Source of the DNA: Spirochaetes bacterium GWE1_32_154
GTDB lineage: Bacteria > Spirochaetota > GWE2-31-10
Assembly: GCA_001829315.1 (NCBI GenBank)
Contig: MIAY01000012.1
Location: 34,033 to 98,032 of the forward strand
Direction of reading: 5' to 3'
DNA: 64,000 bases
Shown piece by piece: positions 9,750 to 18,541 of the stretch. Made by a program: the position numbers and the translations under genes. Every line of letters begins with the position of its first letter. The stretch's first letter is position 1. The notes under the pieces are model-generated. The model was not told the origin of the DNA. It was given only the letters and a program-made list of their open reading frames with translations, and did not search any database.

Positions 9750-10118
9750 TTATGCCATGTTTAAAGCTTTTTTTATAGCACCAACGATTCTTTCAGGTTT
9801 GAATGGTTTTACAATAAAATCTTTAGCCCCAAGTTGTATTGATTGAATAATAAGTTTTTGCTGACCCAACGCAGAACACATGATAATTCGTGCGGAGCTG
9901 TCAAATTTAATAATTTCCTGTAATGCCTGAATTCCATCCATTCGAGGCATAGTTATATCCATTAATACTATATCAGGTTTTAATCGTTTGTATTGTTCAA
10001 TTGCCTCGATACCGTTCGACGCTTCTCCGGCAACTTCAAAGCCGGTTTTCTCAAGAGTATCTCTTATTATGAGTTTTATAAATGCTAAGTCATCTACTAT
10101 TAGTACTCTTGCTCCCAT
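9750..10118 (-). CDS. CheY-like single-domain response regulator
   Basis: At 122 residues this is a stand-alone receiver domain. Acidic residues are in IVDD, the phosphorylated Asp in DIVLMDITMPRMDG, the switch Ser in IIMCSALGQ and the conserved Lys in FIVKPFKPERI. It resembles the CheY proteins of the CheY/Spo0F group that spirochaetes encode near motility genes, but no che or fli genes are adjacent, so a chemotaxis role cannot be claimed. It lies between prfB and the PEGA protein on the same strand, 3 nt from the PEGA start, and may be co-transcribed with it. Confidence 0.93.
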   Translation of the reverse strand: MGARVLIVDDLAFIKLIIRDTLEKTGFEVAGEASNGIEAIEQYKRLKPDIVLMDITMPRMDGIQALQEIIKFDSSARIIMCSALGQQKLIIQSIQLGAKDFIVKPFKPERIVGAIKKALNMA

Positions 10119-10193
10119 ATAATATCCTGCCTTCTTTCTTTTGATCTATTTTATACATAAGTTAAATAATTTTCAAGTGAAATATGAAAATTA

Positions 10194-11294
10194 TTATTTT
10201 ATATTAAACATTTTAAGTTCTCCCGTGAGAAACTCATCAATGTCACCATCCATTACTGCTTGAATATTACCTATTTCAACTTTTGTTCTATGATCTTTTA
10301 CCATAGTATACGGTTGAAAAACATAACTTCTAATTTGAGACCCCCACCCGATATCTTTTTTTTCGGGGTTGTTTTTATCCGCCTCAGCCTGCTGTTCTTT
10401 TTTATAGTGATCGTAGAGTTTCGCTTTTAACATCTTCATCGCAGTGGCTCTATTTTTTATTTGTGACCGTTCATTCTGACATTGAACAACAATCCCTGTT
10501 GCAAGGTGAGTCATTCGTACAGCCGAGTCAGTTTTATTGACATGCTGCCCCCCTGCCCCGCCTGCACGGTATGTATCAATTCGTAACTCTTCCGGTTTAA
10601 TATCAATTTCAATTTCATTCTCAATATCGGGTGTTACATAAATTGATGCAAAAGAAGTATGTCTTCTTGCATTTGCATCAAATGGAGATATTCGTACCAG
10701 TCTGTGAATTCCGGATTCATACTGCAAATAACCGTATGAAAACTCACCTTTAACTAATATAGTCACATTTTTTATTCCGGCACCATCACCATCCAACCAG
10801 TCAAGTATTTCAAAAGTAAACCCTTTTCGTTCAATCCAACGGGTAAACATCCTATACAACATCATACCCCAATCACAAGCCTCAGTTCCACCGGCTCCGG
10901 GGTGTATATTTACAATAGCATCACAACGGTCATTTTCGCCTGATAAAAGCTCTAAAAATTCAAGAGATTGTAAATCAGCATTTAACTTTTTTATTAAATC
11001 TGAAATCTCCTGTTCATATTCTGCTGCATTTGTTTCAATTGCAACTTCGTAAAAAGTTTTTAAATCATCAACTTCATTAAAAAATGCAATCCAGGGCTCA
11101 ACAAATTGTTTTAATTTTGTTTGTTGCTTTAATACCTTTCCTGCCTGCTGCTGATCATCCCAAAAGTTATCAAGTTTTGATTGATCTGTTAATAAAACCA
11201 ATTCTTCCTGAGCTTTTACGAGTCTTCCATATATTTTATATTCGTCACTTTTATCTATTAACTCAACTATTAGAGACTTAAAATCTGAAAGCAT
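10194..11294 (-). CDS. prfB: Peptide chain release factor 2
   Basis: RF2 reads UGA and UAA stops and triggers peptide release. The protein is 366 residues, full length for the family. It has the recognition tripeptide SPF in HRLVRISPFDANARRHTSF and the catalytic GGQ in RAGGAGGQHVNKTDSAVR. The N-terminal coiled helical domain is continuous from the first ATG. There is no in-frame TGA or CTTTGAC near codon 25, so the autoregulatory +1 frameshift found in many prfB genes is absent here. GGCGGA precedes the ATG. Neighbours downstream on the same strand are the CheY-like gene and the PEGA gene. Confidence 0.96.
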   Translation of the reverse strand: MLSDFKSLIVELIDKSDEYKIYGRLVKAQEELVLLTDQSKLDNFWDDQQQAGKVLKQQTKLKQFVEPWIAFFNEVDDLKTFYEVAIETNAAEYEQEISDLIKKLNADLQSLEFLELLSGENDRCDAIVNIHPGAGGTEACDWGMMLYRMFTRWIERKGFTFEILDWLDGDGAGIKNVTILVKGEFSYGYLQYESGIHRLVRISPFDANARRHTSFASIYVTPDIENEIEIDIKPEELRIDTYRAGGAGGQHVNKTDSAVRMTHLATGIVVQCQNERSQIKNRATAMKMLKAKLYDHYKKEQQAEADKNNPEKKDIGWGSQIRSYVFQPYTMVKDHRTKVEIGNIQAVMDGDIDEFLTGELKMFNIK

Positions 11295-11431
11295 TTTTTC
11301 CGCCGGTAATTATGTCATTTGAGTTTCTTACAATTATTCACAATAACGAAGAATAATATGTAAGTGGATTTTTATTAATATATTATATAGATAAATATGT
11401 CAATAATTTGACTCTATTTATTCAATTATCC

Positions 11432-11530
11432 AAAGCATCTTTCAAAAATACTCATTTTATCTCTTCAAAGAAACTAATTAGTAAATATTAAGAAAAAACT
11501 ACCTAAATGTCGTGTTTTTCAATGATGTTC
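11432..11530 (+). repeat. Decayed copy of the 118-bp MITE family
   Basis: In the 298-bp prfB-serA gap, AAGCATCTTTCAAAAATACT continuing CATTTTATCTC matches the first 31 nt of the full elements (27 identical by eye). Further on, ACTACCTAAATGTCG resembles the internal ACCTCTAATGCGA. No target duplication could be recognised. The rest of the gap holds the serA promoter candidate. Confidence 0.45.
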
Positions 11531-11532
11531 TA

Positions 11533-11561
11533 TTGACTAAAAAAATATTTTTTGTTATTTT
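11533..11561 (+). promoter_or_regulatory. Candidate sigma-70 promoter of serA
   Basis: TTGACT (11533-11538) and TATTTT (11556-11561) are spaced by 17 nt, about 30 nt before the serA ATG, which has its own GGAGG ribosome site. Confidence 0.5.
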
Positions 11562-11592
11562 ATTCACATAAAATCGAATTCGGAGGTAGATT

Positions 11593-13185
11593 ATGTATAA
11601 GGTGCTTGTTGCTGATTCATGTGCTAAAGAAGGTCTTGATGTATTTAAAAAATATCCTGAAATTCAGGTTGATGTAAAAACAGGCTTATCACCTGATGAG
11701 TTATGCGAAATAATAGGTGATTATGATGGTCTTGTTGTTAGAAGTGCGACAGAATTCAAAGGTAAAGTTGTTGACGCTGCAAATAAAATGAAAGTTGTAG
11801 GAAGAGCAGGTGCCGGTGTAGATAATATTGATGTTCCATTATCAACTAAAAAAGGTGTTATTGTTATGAACACTCCGGGCGGTAATTCTGAAGCTGCTGC
11901 TGAACTTGCTGTAACAATGATTATGGCTCTTTCACGAAATATTGTTAAAGCTTCTATGACAATGAAACAGAATAAATGGGATAAAAATGCTCTGGCTAAA
12001 ACAAGTGTTGAAGTATTGGATAAAACGCTTGCTGTTGTTGGTGCAGGTAATATCGGTGGAATAGTTGCAAATAGAGCTGTCGGTCTTAAAATGAATGTTG
12101 TTGTGTATGATCCTTTTCTTACTGAAGAAAAGGCATTAGCAATGGGCGTTAAAAAAATAGAAAATCTTGATGATATCTGGCCACTTGCAGATTACATAAC
12201 ATTACATTTACCAAAAAATGAAAAAACACTTAATCTAATCAATAAAGCTACAATAGCTAAGATGAAAAAAGGTGTTTATATTATAAATTGTGCGCGTGGC
12301 GGAATCGTTAATGAAGATGATTTATTAGAAGCGTTAAATTCCGGTCATGTTGCCGGTGCGGGTCTTGATGTTTTCAATAAAGAGCCTGTTGATGCTGATT
12401 ATCCTTTAGTTATGCATCCGAATGTTATTTGTACTCCTCATTTAGGTGCAAGTACCGTTGAAGCACAAGTAAATGTTGCTATAGCGATTGCATATCAGAT
12501 TGGTGATTATTTAACGAAAGGCGTTGTTAATAATGCAGTGAATGTTGCAAGTGTTGATTCTGCAACATCATTAAAGGTTGCCCCTTTTGTAGAATTAGCT
12601 CAAAAAATCGGTGATTTATACAGACAAACAGGTAATTTAAATATAAAAGAAATCGAAATGAAATTCGCCGGTGAAATTTATCAGTATCCTGTGAATATGG
12701 CAATGAATTCATTTTTAATGGGTTTATTAAAAGACTCTGTTGAAGGAATTAACTTTGTTAATTCCGCAATGTCAGCAACTGAAAAGGGAATTAAAATAAT
12801 TGAGAAAAAAATTCCCGAAGGTGATGATTACGCTTCAGAACTTACCGTTTCAATTCTTCATAACGAAGGAACAACAGTGATTAAAGGTGCTGTTTTCCAG
12901 GGCGGAATTCATAGAGTTGTTGGTTTTAATGACTTTGTTGTTGATTTTATACCTGCCGGTAATTTGCTATTCACAGTCAATGAAGATGTTCCGGGAGTTA
13001 TCGGTAAACTTGGTACAATTGTCGGTGAAGCAGGTCTTAATATCGCCAACATGGAATTAGGAAGAAACAAGAATAAACAAGCTGTTAGTTTTATTCAAAT
13101 AGACGGAGCGATACCTGCTAACTTATTGAGTGATATTACAACTAAAATTAAAGCTATAAAAGTTGCTAAGATTGTTACGATGTAA
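11593..13185 (+). CDS. serA: D-3-phosphoglycerate dehydrogenase
   Basis: It oxidises 3-phosphoglycerate with NAD, the first step of serine synthesis. At 530 residues it is the long type. The substrate domain has VRSATEFKGKVVDAANKMK and GRAGAGVDNIDVP. The NAD-binding motif is VVGAGNIGG (about 152-160). Catalytic-region motifs are NCARGGIVNEDDL and TPHLGAST. An intervening ASB-like domain precedes a C-terminal ACT domain (LLFTVNEDVPGVIGKLGTIV) that normally binds serine for feedback inhibition. A consensus GGAGG ribosome site precedes the ATG, and a strong terminator follows. Serine made here would feed cysteine synthesis, which is notable because cysE in this window is broken. Confidence 0.97.
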   Translation: MYKVLVADSCAKEGLDVFKKYPEIQVDVKTGLSPDELCEIIGDYDGLVVRSATEFKGKVVDAANKMKVVGRAGAGVDNIDVPLSTKKGVIVMNTPGGNSEAAAELAVTMIMALSRNIVKASMTMKQNKWDKNALAKTSVEVLDKTLAVVGAGNIGGIVANRAVGLKMNVVVYDPFLTEEKALAMGVKKIENLDDIWPLADYITLHLPKNEKTLNLINKATIAKMKKGVYIINCARGGIVNEDDLLEALNSGHVAGAGLDVFNKEPVDADYPLVMHPNVICTPHLGASTVEAQVNVAIAIAYQIGDYLTKGVVNNAVNVASVDSATSLKVAPFVELAQKIGDLYRQTGNLNIKEIEMKFAGEIYQYPVNMAMNSFLMGLLKDSVEGINFVNSAMSATEKGIKIIEKKIPEGDDYASELTVSILHNEGTTVIKGAVFQGGIHRVVGFNDFVVDFIPAGNLLFTVNEDVPGVIGKLGTIVGEAGLNIANMELGRNKNKQAVSFIQIDGAIPANLLSDITTKIKAIKVAKIVTM

Positions 13186-13200
13186 TTATTTATTATAAAA

Positions 13201-13237
13201 AAAAGCCTTCATTAAAGTTAATTTAATGAAGGCTTTT
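13201..13237 (+). terminator. Terminator of serA
   Basis: A perfect 16-bp inverted repeat (AAAAGCCTTCATTAAA and its complement) with a 5-nt loop, ending in a T run, starts 15 nt after the serA stop. Confidence 0.9.
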
Positions 13238-13255
13238 TCATATTTGGAGTTAACG

Positions 13256-14239
13256 ATGAAAATTTATCTCGCACCGATTTTAGGGATGACCAATTATCGG
13301 TATAGAAATCTCTTTACTAAATACTTTGGTGGAATTGATAAGTATTTTGCACCTTTTGTTACAAGTGTTAATGCTGAAATAATTAATCCGACACTTTTAA
13401 AAGATTTAATGCCTGAAAGAAATAGTGTAGAATATTTAGTTCCGCAAATACTCAGTAATAATGGTGATGATTTTAAAAGAATGGCAAAAGCTATTATTGA
13501 TCTGGGATATAAAGAAGTAAACTGGAATATCGGCTGTCCATTTTCAATAGTAACGAGAAAGAACAAAGGTGCCGGGATTCTGGCTCATCCTGATAAAATC
13601 AGACAATTTCTTGATATCGTCATGAATAATCCTGTATGTCCGGTGAGTATCAAAATGCGACTTGGAATGAATGACATTGCCGACTTTCGTACTGTCATTC
13701 CGATTATTAATGAGTACCCGGTTAGTGAATTGATTATTCATGGCCGAACGGGGAAACAAGCGTATAAAGGGGTTATACATAAAAATGAAATGGCAGAAGC
13801 ATTTTCGCTTTCTACCATACCAACAGTGTATAATGGAGATATTTTTGAATACTCCGATTATGAATTATTAACAAAACATTTTCCTGATACCCACACGTTT
13901 ATGCTCGGGCGTGGTGCATTGTCAAATCCATTTCTTCCATCCCGAATGAAAGGAATACATATCGATTCTTCAAAAAAACAAACGATACTCAAACAGTTTC
14001 ATGATGAATTATATACAGCCTACGAAAATTCTTTGTATGGCGGAAAGCATTTAATGGATAAAATGAAATCAATCTGGATTTACCTTGCAGTTCATCTTAA
14101 AGAAGGTGATGAATTACTCAAAAATATAAAACGGGCCAAAACAGTTGATACATACAATATAGTATTATCAGAATATTTTGGTAAAGAACGCGGTTGGAAT
14201 GAAGAAAATGGTGTATACTATTTCATTGGTACTCGATGA
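13256..14239 (+). CDS. tRNA-dihydrouridine synthase family protein
   Basis: This FMN-dependent TIM-barrel enzyme would reduce uridine to dihydrouridine in tRNA. Seen motifs: LAPILGMTNYRYRNLF at the N-terminus, the catalytic-Cys loop NIGCPFSIVTRKNKGAGIL, KMRLGMND, LIIHGRTGKQAYKG and the phosphate-binding MLGRGALSNPFL. At 327 residues it is typical. The ORF-track start at 13226 lies inside the serA terminator; ATG 13256 has GGAG 7 nt upstream and begins MKIYLAPI, so I chose it. Which Dus subfamily it belongs to is not clear. The FHA-SLT gene starts 8 nt after its stop, suggesting co-transcription. Confidence 0.9.
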   Translation: MKIYLAPILGMTNYRYRNLFTKYFGGIDKYFAPFVTSVNAEIINPTLLKDLMPERNSVEYLVPQILSNNGDDFKRMAKAIIDLGYKEVNWNIGCPFSIVTRKNKGAGILAHPDKIRQFLDIVMNNPVCPVSIKMRLGMNDIADFRTVIPIINEYPVSELIIHGRTGKQAYKGVIHKNEMAEAFSLSTIPTVYNGDIFEYSDYELLTKHFPDTHTFMLGRGALSNPFLPSRMKGIHIDSSKKQTILKQFHDELYTAYENSLYGGKHLMDKMKSIWIYLAVHLKEGDELLKNIKRAKTVDTYNIVLSEYFGKERGWNEENGVYYFIGTR

Positions 14240-14247
14240 GGTAAACA

Positions 14248-15330
14248 ATGATTGAATTAATTCTGACAGACGATACTACAGGTTTAACATTCAAAATAAA
14301 CAGCAGTAGCACTCTTGGAAGAGATCAAACAAATGAAATAATTCTTGATTCAAACTTTATCAGCCGGTTTCACTGTAAATTTTTTATAGCTAATAAGAAC
14401 TTTTATGTTAAAGATTTACATTCAAAAAACGGAACTCTGGTTAATCAGAAAATTGTTGTAAAAGAAACGCAATTACAGACCGGGGATGTAATAAGTTTTG
14501 GAGCCCCCGAAAACACCTTCAGTATTGTAGTGCTTGAAACCGCTGATGAAGTAAAACCCGGGGAATTTTTCCTTACCCATCGAATGAAAATAGCGATTGC
14601 CGGCATCATTTGTATTCTGATAATCGGCATGATTTTTTTTACTATGAAACGATCTGATAATCATGAAAAAACCATACCGCAAACGATTGAAACATTTCAG
14701 GAGATTCCCGGACTTCGTGAATTAATTAAAATGACATTAGTGAGACTTGGAGAAAAACCAGAATATATTGACGATGAAATTGTTAATAGTGTTGAAAAAT
14801 TTGTTCAAATTTATCAGAAAGGTACAACATACCGTGAAAGAATGAAAGAAATGAAAAAATATCAGGCAGTCATGTATGATATTTTAAGTTCACACAATTT
14901 GAATGATGATTATATTTTTATCGCTTTTGTTGAATCAGGGTTTGATACCAAAGCATACAATAGAAATTCCGGTGCAAAGGGAATGTGGCAGTTTCTGTCT
15001 GCAACCGGCAAATCGTATGGATTAAAAATAAATAAAAAAGTTGATGAACGCACCGATTTAGTTGCTTCGACTGAAGCAGCTTGTTTATATATTTCTGATA
15101 TGGCAGCAATCTTCGGTTACGAATCTTTTCTGTTAATTTCCGCTTCATTTAACTGCGGTGACGGGACAATAAGAGCTGCGTTAAAAAAGATAAAAAATGT
15201 TAAAGCAGACAGATCTTTTTTTTATCTCTACAAAGAAAAACTGATCCCCTTAGAAACAAGAGAATATGTTTTGAAAATCGTTGCAGCAATTGTACTGACA
15301 GAATATGAAAATTTGAAAAATTTATTATGA
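14248..15330 (+). CDS. FHA-transmembrane-lytic transglycosylase fusion
   Basis: Residues 1-100 are an FHA phosphothreonine-recognition domain, with the conserved Gly-Arg in TLGRDQTNE, Ser-x-x-His in FISRFHCKF and Asn-Gly in SKNGTLVN. One membrane helix follows (about 113-133, IAIAGIICILIIGMIFFT). The rest is periplasmic and ends in an SLT lysozyme-like domain (about 200-330) with the catalytic Glu in FVESGF and the family signature SGAKGMWQF, plus ISASFNCGDGTI. A cytoplasmic phosphopeptide reader wired through the membrane to a peptidoglycan-cleaving enzyme is an unusual layout. The start has AGGT a few nt upstream. Each domain is clear; phosphorylation control is inference. Confidence 0.9.
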   Translation: MIELILTDDTTGLTFKINSSSTLGRDQTNEIILDSNFISRFHCKFFIANKNFYVKDLHSKNGTLVNQKIVVKETQLQTGDVISFGAPENTFSIVVLETADEVKPGEFFLTHRMKIAIAGIICILIIGMIFFTMKRSDNHEKTIPQTIETFQEIPGLRELIKMTLVRLGEKPEYIDDEIVNSVEKFVQIYQKGTTYRERMKEMKKYQAVMYDILSSHNLNDDYIFIAFVESGFDTKAYNRNSGAKGMWQFLSATGKSYGLKINKKVDERTDLVASTEAACLYISDMAAIFGYESFLLISASFNCGDGTIRAALKKIKNVKADRSFFYLYKEKLIPLETREYVLKIVAAIVLTEYENLKNLL

Positions 15331-15397
15331 TATGTTGTATTCCTACTGAATTTTTTGTATTATAATTTGAATCTGTTCCACTATTATGGAGTTTAGT

Positions 15398-16216
15398 ATG
15401 AAACATTTTTGTATACTTTTATTTATACTGCCTGTATTTTTTATTAGTGCTGATTTTCTTCTTTTAAAAGAAATTGATCCGGTTACCGGAAAGTCTATTG
15501 TTATTGAAGGTAAAGTCAAAAAGAAAAAAGGTGAGTATATACTGACAACTACTGATGGTTCTTTAAAGACATTTACCAAAGATGAAATTATTGATGTTTT
15601 CAGTACTGAAAAAAAATATTTAAAATATAAAGAAGAAAATGAAAATTCATTAGAGCTTTTATTAGAGCTTGAAAATGAAGCGAAGAAATTACAGTCAATC
15701 ATTGATACCATAACTGATGACCCGTTTATTACAGTTCGTTATTCAGATAGCGAAGGGTATGAATTTTATCAGTTCAAAAAACGAATTAATACAAAACGGG
15801 AAATGATTGGAGCATTAAAGGAATACCGGGTAGCGATGAAAGAATATGAATCGTTATACAAAAAATATATGCACTTTTCAAATATTGCATCAGCCGGTGT
15901 TGCAATTTCTTTAATTTCAGGTGTAACAAGTGCTGTTTTTGGTATTTACGCGTTGGCATCAAATAATATTATTGATCGACCTGCAGGGTTTGATCTCGAA
16001 ATGTCGAATCAGGTTATGATGTATGGAGCAGGTGTTTCAGGCGGTATTTTTTTAACCGGAGTCGGAATTACTATTGGTGGAGTAGCCGGAAGACTGCATA
16101 CAAGACTGAAATTTGTTGAACCTGTTGAGAAATATAATCAATGGCTTGAAAATAAAAACAAAACAGGCATGATATCTACGCCTGCAGTCAACCTTGAATT
16201 TTCATTTCAATTCTGA
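15398..16216 (+). CDS. Exported KDGNT-like envelope protein with two C-terminal membrane segments
   Basis: The protein has a signal peptide (HFCILLFILPVFFISAD) and a short SH3-like beta region (VIEGKVKKKKGEYILTTTDG) that resembles the FKDGNTLSGEI region of the two paralogue-like proteins at 61334 and 62885. A coiled-coil-like segment follows (about 65-140). Two glycine-rich hydrophobic helices (IASAGVAISLISGVTSAVFG and AGVSGGIFLTGVGITIGGVAG) lie near the C-terminus, which ends LEFSFQF. The ORF track starts at 15386; ATG 15398 is 6 nt after GGAG. Function unknown; it is probably a membrane or envelope-associated protein. Confidence 0.75.
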   Translation: MKHFCILLFILPVFFISADFLLLKEIDPVTGKSIVIEGKVKKKKGEYILTTTDGSLKTFTKDEIIDVFSTEKKYLKYKEENENSLELLLELENEAKKLQSIIDTITDDPFITVRYSDSEGYEFYQFKKRINTKREMIGALKEYRVAMKEYESLYKKYMHFSNIASAGVAISLISGVTSAVFGIYALASNNIIDRPAGFDLEMSNQVMMYGAGVSGGIFLTGVGITIGGVAGRLHTRLKFVEPVEKYNQWLENKNKTGMISTPAVNLEFSFQF

Positions 16217-16241
16217 GGCTCTTCTAATATTTGATATACAG

Positions 16242-17078
16242 TTATAAATCTAAGTCTTCAATTAATCGATCTGATATTTCAAGCCCCTGACTATCTATAA
16301 GTGCTAATACCCATTCATATAATGATTCAAAACTATATCGCGAAAGAATATGCACAGGCTCAAACTTTGAAAGTTCATTGGTGATAACTTTTTTAAACAG
16401 ATGTTGTGAATAGTTAATCGAAACACGAAATGACGCATCGACGGTTTTGTCAACATAATCAGAAATCTCAGATAGAGATATTTGTTTATCATGCAGTTTA
16501 TCAAGAATTTCAAGCGGATTAATTAATAATTCATACACCATGTCTTTAAGCAACTCTTCTTCAGGATCAATAGATTGAAGATATCCGGTTAGTTTTTCAT
16601 AATTTTCATCATTTGATTTCACAAGAATTATTGAATAAACAGTGAGTAAAGAATACACATCAAGCAGTTCAGAAAAATATTTTTTTAACGGGTCGTTACT
16701 GTTTTTATTTCTAACAATTAATGACAGTAATAAATCAAAAATAATAAGTTTATTCTCAAGGTTTGTATTAAACCACTCAGGATAAAAAGAATCAGGGACT
16801 AACTGTGAGTAAAAAGATTTAAGGTTTTCTACAGCCTCTCTATCAATTGACTTGGAAGCAATATGATCTTCAAAATCTTTAAGAAAACTTGTTTTCATAT
16901 CAATGAGAGCTTTCTTCATAAAAACAAATCCTTCACTGACTGTATACAGACTTGAGTGTGAAAGATAATTACTTATCTTTACCTTCATTTTCTTATTATA
17001 CAATACGGACTCAAGTTCTGAAAGCGATATATAATGTTTGTGTTCGTTAAGAATGTTTTTTAACAATTCTGATAACAT
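16242..17078 (-). CDS. Hypothetical helical protein downstream of hisS
   Basis: This 278-residue protein has no recognised domain. It is mostly helical and acidic, with no signal peptide and no clear membrane segment; the N-terminal 60 residues (ILNEHKHYISLSELESVLYN) could form a winged-helix-like unit. It starts 2 nt after the hisS stop with AAAGGAT just before the ATG, so it is almost certainly co-transcribed with hisS. The tight linkage is suggestive but does not define a role. Convergent with the preceding KDGNT-like gene, 25 nt apart. Confidence 0.75.
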   Translation of the reverse strand: MLSELLKNILNEHKHYISLSELESVLYNKKMKVKISNYLSHSSLYTVSEGFVFMKKALIDMKTSFLKDFEDHIASKSIDREAVENLKSFYSQLVPDSFYPEWFNTNLENKLIIFDLLLSLIVRNKNSNDPLKKYFSELLDVYSLLTVYSIILVKSNDENYEKLTGYLQSIDPEEELLKDMVYELLINPLEILDKLHDKQISLSEISDYVDKTVDASFRVSINYSQHLFKKVITNELSKFEPVHILSRYSFESLYEWVLALIDSQGLEISDRLIEDLDL

Positions 17079-17080
17079 AT

Positions 17081-18409
17081 TTATCCTTTTATAGTATGAA
17101 TAATTTCTTCTACAGTCAGTGCTTTTGTTTCAGTACCATCAATAATATTTTTTAGATTAAATGTATTTGCTTTGAATTCTTCATCTGCAGCAATCACTAC
17201 CCAGGTTACACCTTTTCTTTCTGCATATTTAAATTGATTATTTATCTTTTGCTTGTCTAATATCACTTCAGTTTTAATACCTGCATTTTTAAACTGATCT
17301 GCAAGTTTATAGTATAATGGAATAAAATCATTGTTCATATTGAATATAATAAGTTCACTTACCGTTTGTTTTTTACCAATTTGTTCTTTATCTTCAAGTA
17401 ACGCAAGCAATCTGTCTAAACCAAAAGAAGCGCCAACTCCTGCAACAGGATTTTTTGAATATAAACCGGTCAGATTATCATATCGACCACCTGAACAAAC
17501 ACTTCCGAAATTCATCCGGTCGGTAATAAACGATTCAAAAACAATACCGGTGTAATAATCAAGTCCCCGTGTAATTGCAGGATTATAAGCAAACTTGTGA
17601 AGGTTTCCGGCATCTTGTAAGTACTGGAAAATTGTTAACAATTCATCAGCATACACTGTGTATTCATCTGATATAATGTCCTTAATTGAATGTAAAACAG
17701 TAAAGATTTCATCCCCTTTAATACCTTCTTTAGAAAAATCACCATCAAGACGTAATGTTTTTAAAATACCATGAATTCCGGCAGCATCAATTTTTTCTTC
17801 TTCCATTAATATTTTGACAACTTCATCTTTTCCAATTTTATATATCTTATCAATAGCTTGTAAAATATTCTGCGATTTATCAAGAAGTCCGAAATGATCA
17901 ATAATCCCGTTAAGGAGTTTCCGGTGATTGATATTTATAAGGAAGTTTTCACATTCAATGGATTCAAAACCTGCCATAATCAATAGTAAAATTTCATAAT
18001 CTGCAGTTAATGCATTGCTGCCGAGTATATCAAAATCGCATTGAAAAAACTCGCGATATCGACCTTTCTGAGTATTTTCGCCCCTCCAAACCGGTGCTAT
18101 GTGATATCGTTTAAACGGGAACACTAATTCATTATAATGAAGTGACACAAATCGTGCAAGAGGAACGGTAAGATCAAAACGTAACGAAACATCACGGTCA
18201 CCATGATCTTTAAACCGGTAAATCTGTTTATCCGTTTCGCCACTTCCTTTTCCAAGAAGAATTTCTGTATATTCAAGTGCCGGTGTATCGATCGGAGAAA
18301 AACCAAAACTTTCAAATGTAGATTCAAGTTTTCTCATAATATTTTTTTTTGGAATCATTGTCTCAGGTAAGTAATCTCTGAAACCTTTTAGAATTTTAGG
18401 TTCTATCAT
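17081..18409 (-). CDS. hisS: Histidine--tRNA ligase
   Basis: A class II aminoacyl-tRNA synthetase charging tRNA-His. At 442 residues it has the family's usual length. Motif 1 region KGFRDYLPETM, motif 2 WRGENTQKGRYREFFQCDFD, the histidine-binding GLDYYTGIVFE and motif 3 GVGASFGLDRLLALLE are all present. The C-terminal anticodon-binding domain begins near SELIIFNMNN and shows QKINNQFKYAERKGVTWVV. AAGGATG precedes the ATG. It heads a two-gene unit with the hypothetical protein downstream. Confidence 0.97.
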   Translation of the reverse strand: MIEPKILKGFRDYLPETMIPKKNIMRKLESTFESFGFSPIDTPALEYTEILLGKGSGETDKQIYRFKDHGDRDVSLRFDLTVPLARFVSLHYNELVFPFKRYHIAPVWRGENTQKGRYREFFQCDFDILGSNALTADYEILLLIMAGFESIECENFLININHRKLLNGIIDHFGLLDKSQNILQAIDKIYKIGKDEVVKILMEEEKIDAAGIHGILKTLRLDGDFSKEGIKGDEIFTVLHSIKDIISDEYTVYADELLTIFQYLQDAGNLHKFAYNPAITRGLDYYTGIVFESFITDRMNFGSVCSGGRYDNLTGLYSKNPVAGVGASFGLDRLLALLEDKEQIGKKQTVSELIIFNMNNDFIPLYYKLADQFKNAGIKTEVILDKQKINNQFKYAERKGVTWVVIAADEEFKANTFNLKNIIDGTETKALTVEEIIHTIKG

Positions 18410-18519
18410 TGCACATCCTTATTCATGTCTCTATAATATATCGATTGTGTTAATCTAAAAATTGAATATTGAGTTGTATATATTATAAAAATTATAGTTT
18501 TTTTATCAGCGTTCCCGGT

Positions 18520-18536
18520 GAGGCTCTTGCAAAAAT
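18520..18536 (+). repeat. Solitary MITE end 3' of mnmA
   Basis: GAGGCTCTTGCAAAAAT is identical to the 17-nt GAGGCTC-side terminus of the full 118-bp elements, but no internal part or second end follows. The mnmA stop codon lies 6 nt away. It is probably a remnant or a one-ended deletion. Confidence 0.6.
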
Positions 18537-18541
18537 TTGCT

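Noticed and set aside
11200-11294. Programmed +1 frameshift in prfB
   Set aside because: The frame is open from the ATG and no TGA with a slippery CTT occurs in the first 30 codons.
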